Below are positions 16,115 to 16,331 of a DNA stretch of 16,331 nucleotides, piece after piece. The notes under the pieces were generated by a model. That model did no database searches. It saw nothing but the letters and a program-made list of their open reading frames with translations, and was not told the DNA's origin. The first letter of the stretch is position 1; each line of letters opens with the position of its first letter. Origin of the DNA: an uncultured Alphaproteobacteria bacterium (GTDB lineage: Bacteria > Pseudomonadota > Alphaproteobacteria > Puniceispirillales > Puniceispirillaceae); contig CAJWDO010000011.1 of assembly GCA_913031555.1 (NCBI GenBank), positions 1 to 16,331 on the forward strand, given 5' to 3'. The translations under genes and the position numbers were made by a program.

Positions 16115-16331
16115 ATGGACCTGATAATGCAAAGCTATGTCATCGAATTGGCGTGGATCGTCGGCAAGATTATGCTTGTCGTTGGGCCGTTGCTGATCGC
16201 GGTGGCCTATCTGACGCTTGCCGAGCGGCGGGTGATCGGCTTTATGCAGCTTCGCAAGGGACCGAATGTCGTCGGCCCGTTTGGCCTGTTCCAGCCCTTT
16301 GCCGATGCGCTGAAGCTGATGGTCAAGGAAA
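16115..16331 (+). CDS. nuoH: NADH-quinone oxidoreductase subunit H, cut by window end
   Basis: The first 72 codons of the membrane subunit that links the peripheral arm of complex I to the proton-pumping arm and forms part of the quinone channel. The visible part has a first helix (IVGKIMLVVGPLLIAVAYLT) and the highly conserved segment LAERRVIGFMQLRKGPNVVG, then FGLFQPFADALKLMVKE. ATG 16115 is four bases after the nuoG stop; GGAG in the last codons of nuoG (16104-16107) serves as its binding site. About 80 percent of the gene should lie beyond the window. Confidence 0.96.
   Translation, partial: MDLIMQSYVIELAWIVGKIMLVVGPLLIAVAYLTLAERRVIGFMQLRKGPNVVGPFGLFQPFADALKLMVKE

Overview
The window looks like a chromosomal segment of a Gram-negative alphaproteobacterium. 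The evidence is a nuo cluster in the order nuoA-B-C-D-E-F-G-H with nuoC and nuoD unfused, a NuoG carrying only the conserved N1b, N5 and N4 cluster motifs, several EamA-type drug/metabolite transporters, a TRAP permease and a lipoprotein signal peptide. Base composition is moderately GC-rich. I cannot name the genus from the sequence alone.

Left edge (1-1342). The C-terminal two thirds of a TRAP transporter large permease (DctM) is present, but it is broken in two ways. Its upstream part is replaced near base 157 by unrelated sequence that is open on the minus strand, and a one-base deletion near 289-291 shifts the frame. Both defects lie within 300 bases of the window edge, so they may be real decay or an assembly or sequencing fault. 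A convergent 39-codon single-span membrane protein follows.

Centre (1343-9106). typA/bipA (ribosome-associated GTPase) is followed by a convergent EamA permease. Next comes a rightward group: an ArsC/Spx-family thioredoxin-fold protein of the YffB type, two overlapping paralogous Lin0512-family proteins of unknown function, and a second EamA permease. A leftward pair follows, a third EamA permease translationally coupled to a DUF3429 membrane protein. It diverges from a metallo-beta-lactamase-fold lipoprotein of the NAPE-PLD/UlaG type.

Right (9107-16331). The proton-translocating NADH:quinone oxidoreductase (complex I) genes nuoA to nuoG are complete, and nuoH is cut by the window end. All visible iron-sulfur ligands in NuoB, NuoE, NuoF and NuoG are intact. 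Genes are tightly packed (overlaps, or gaps of about 10 bases) except for a 133-base nuoB-nuoC spacer. That spacer contains a 27-codon ORF with a strong ribosome binding site and two consecutive perfect GC-rich hairpins; this is the most interesting unexplained structure here.

Most of the window is ordinary housekeeping content. I see no CRISPR array, insertion sequence, tRNA, rRNA or phage module, and no convincing new defence or biosynthetic system. The best leads are the nuoB-nuoC spacer, the tandem Lin0512 pair with an altered signature motif, and the 39-residue membrane protein.
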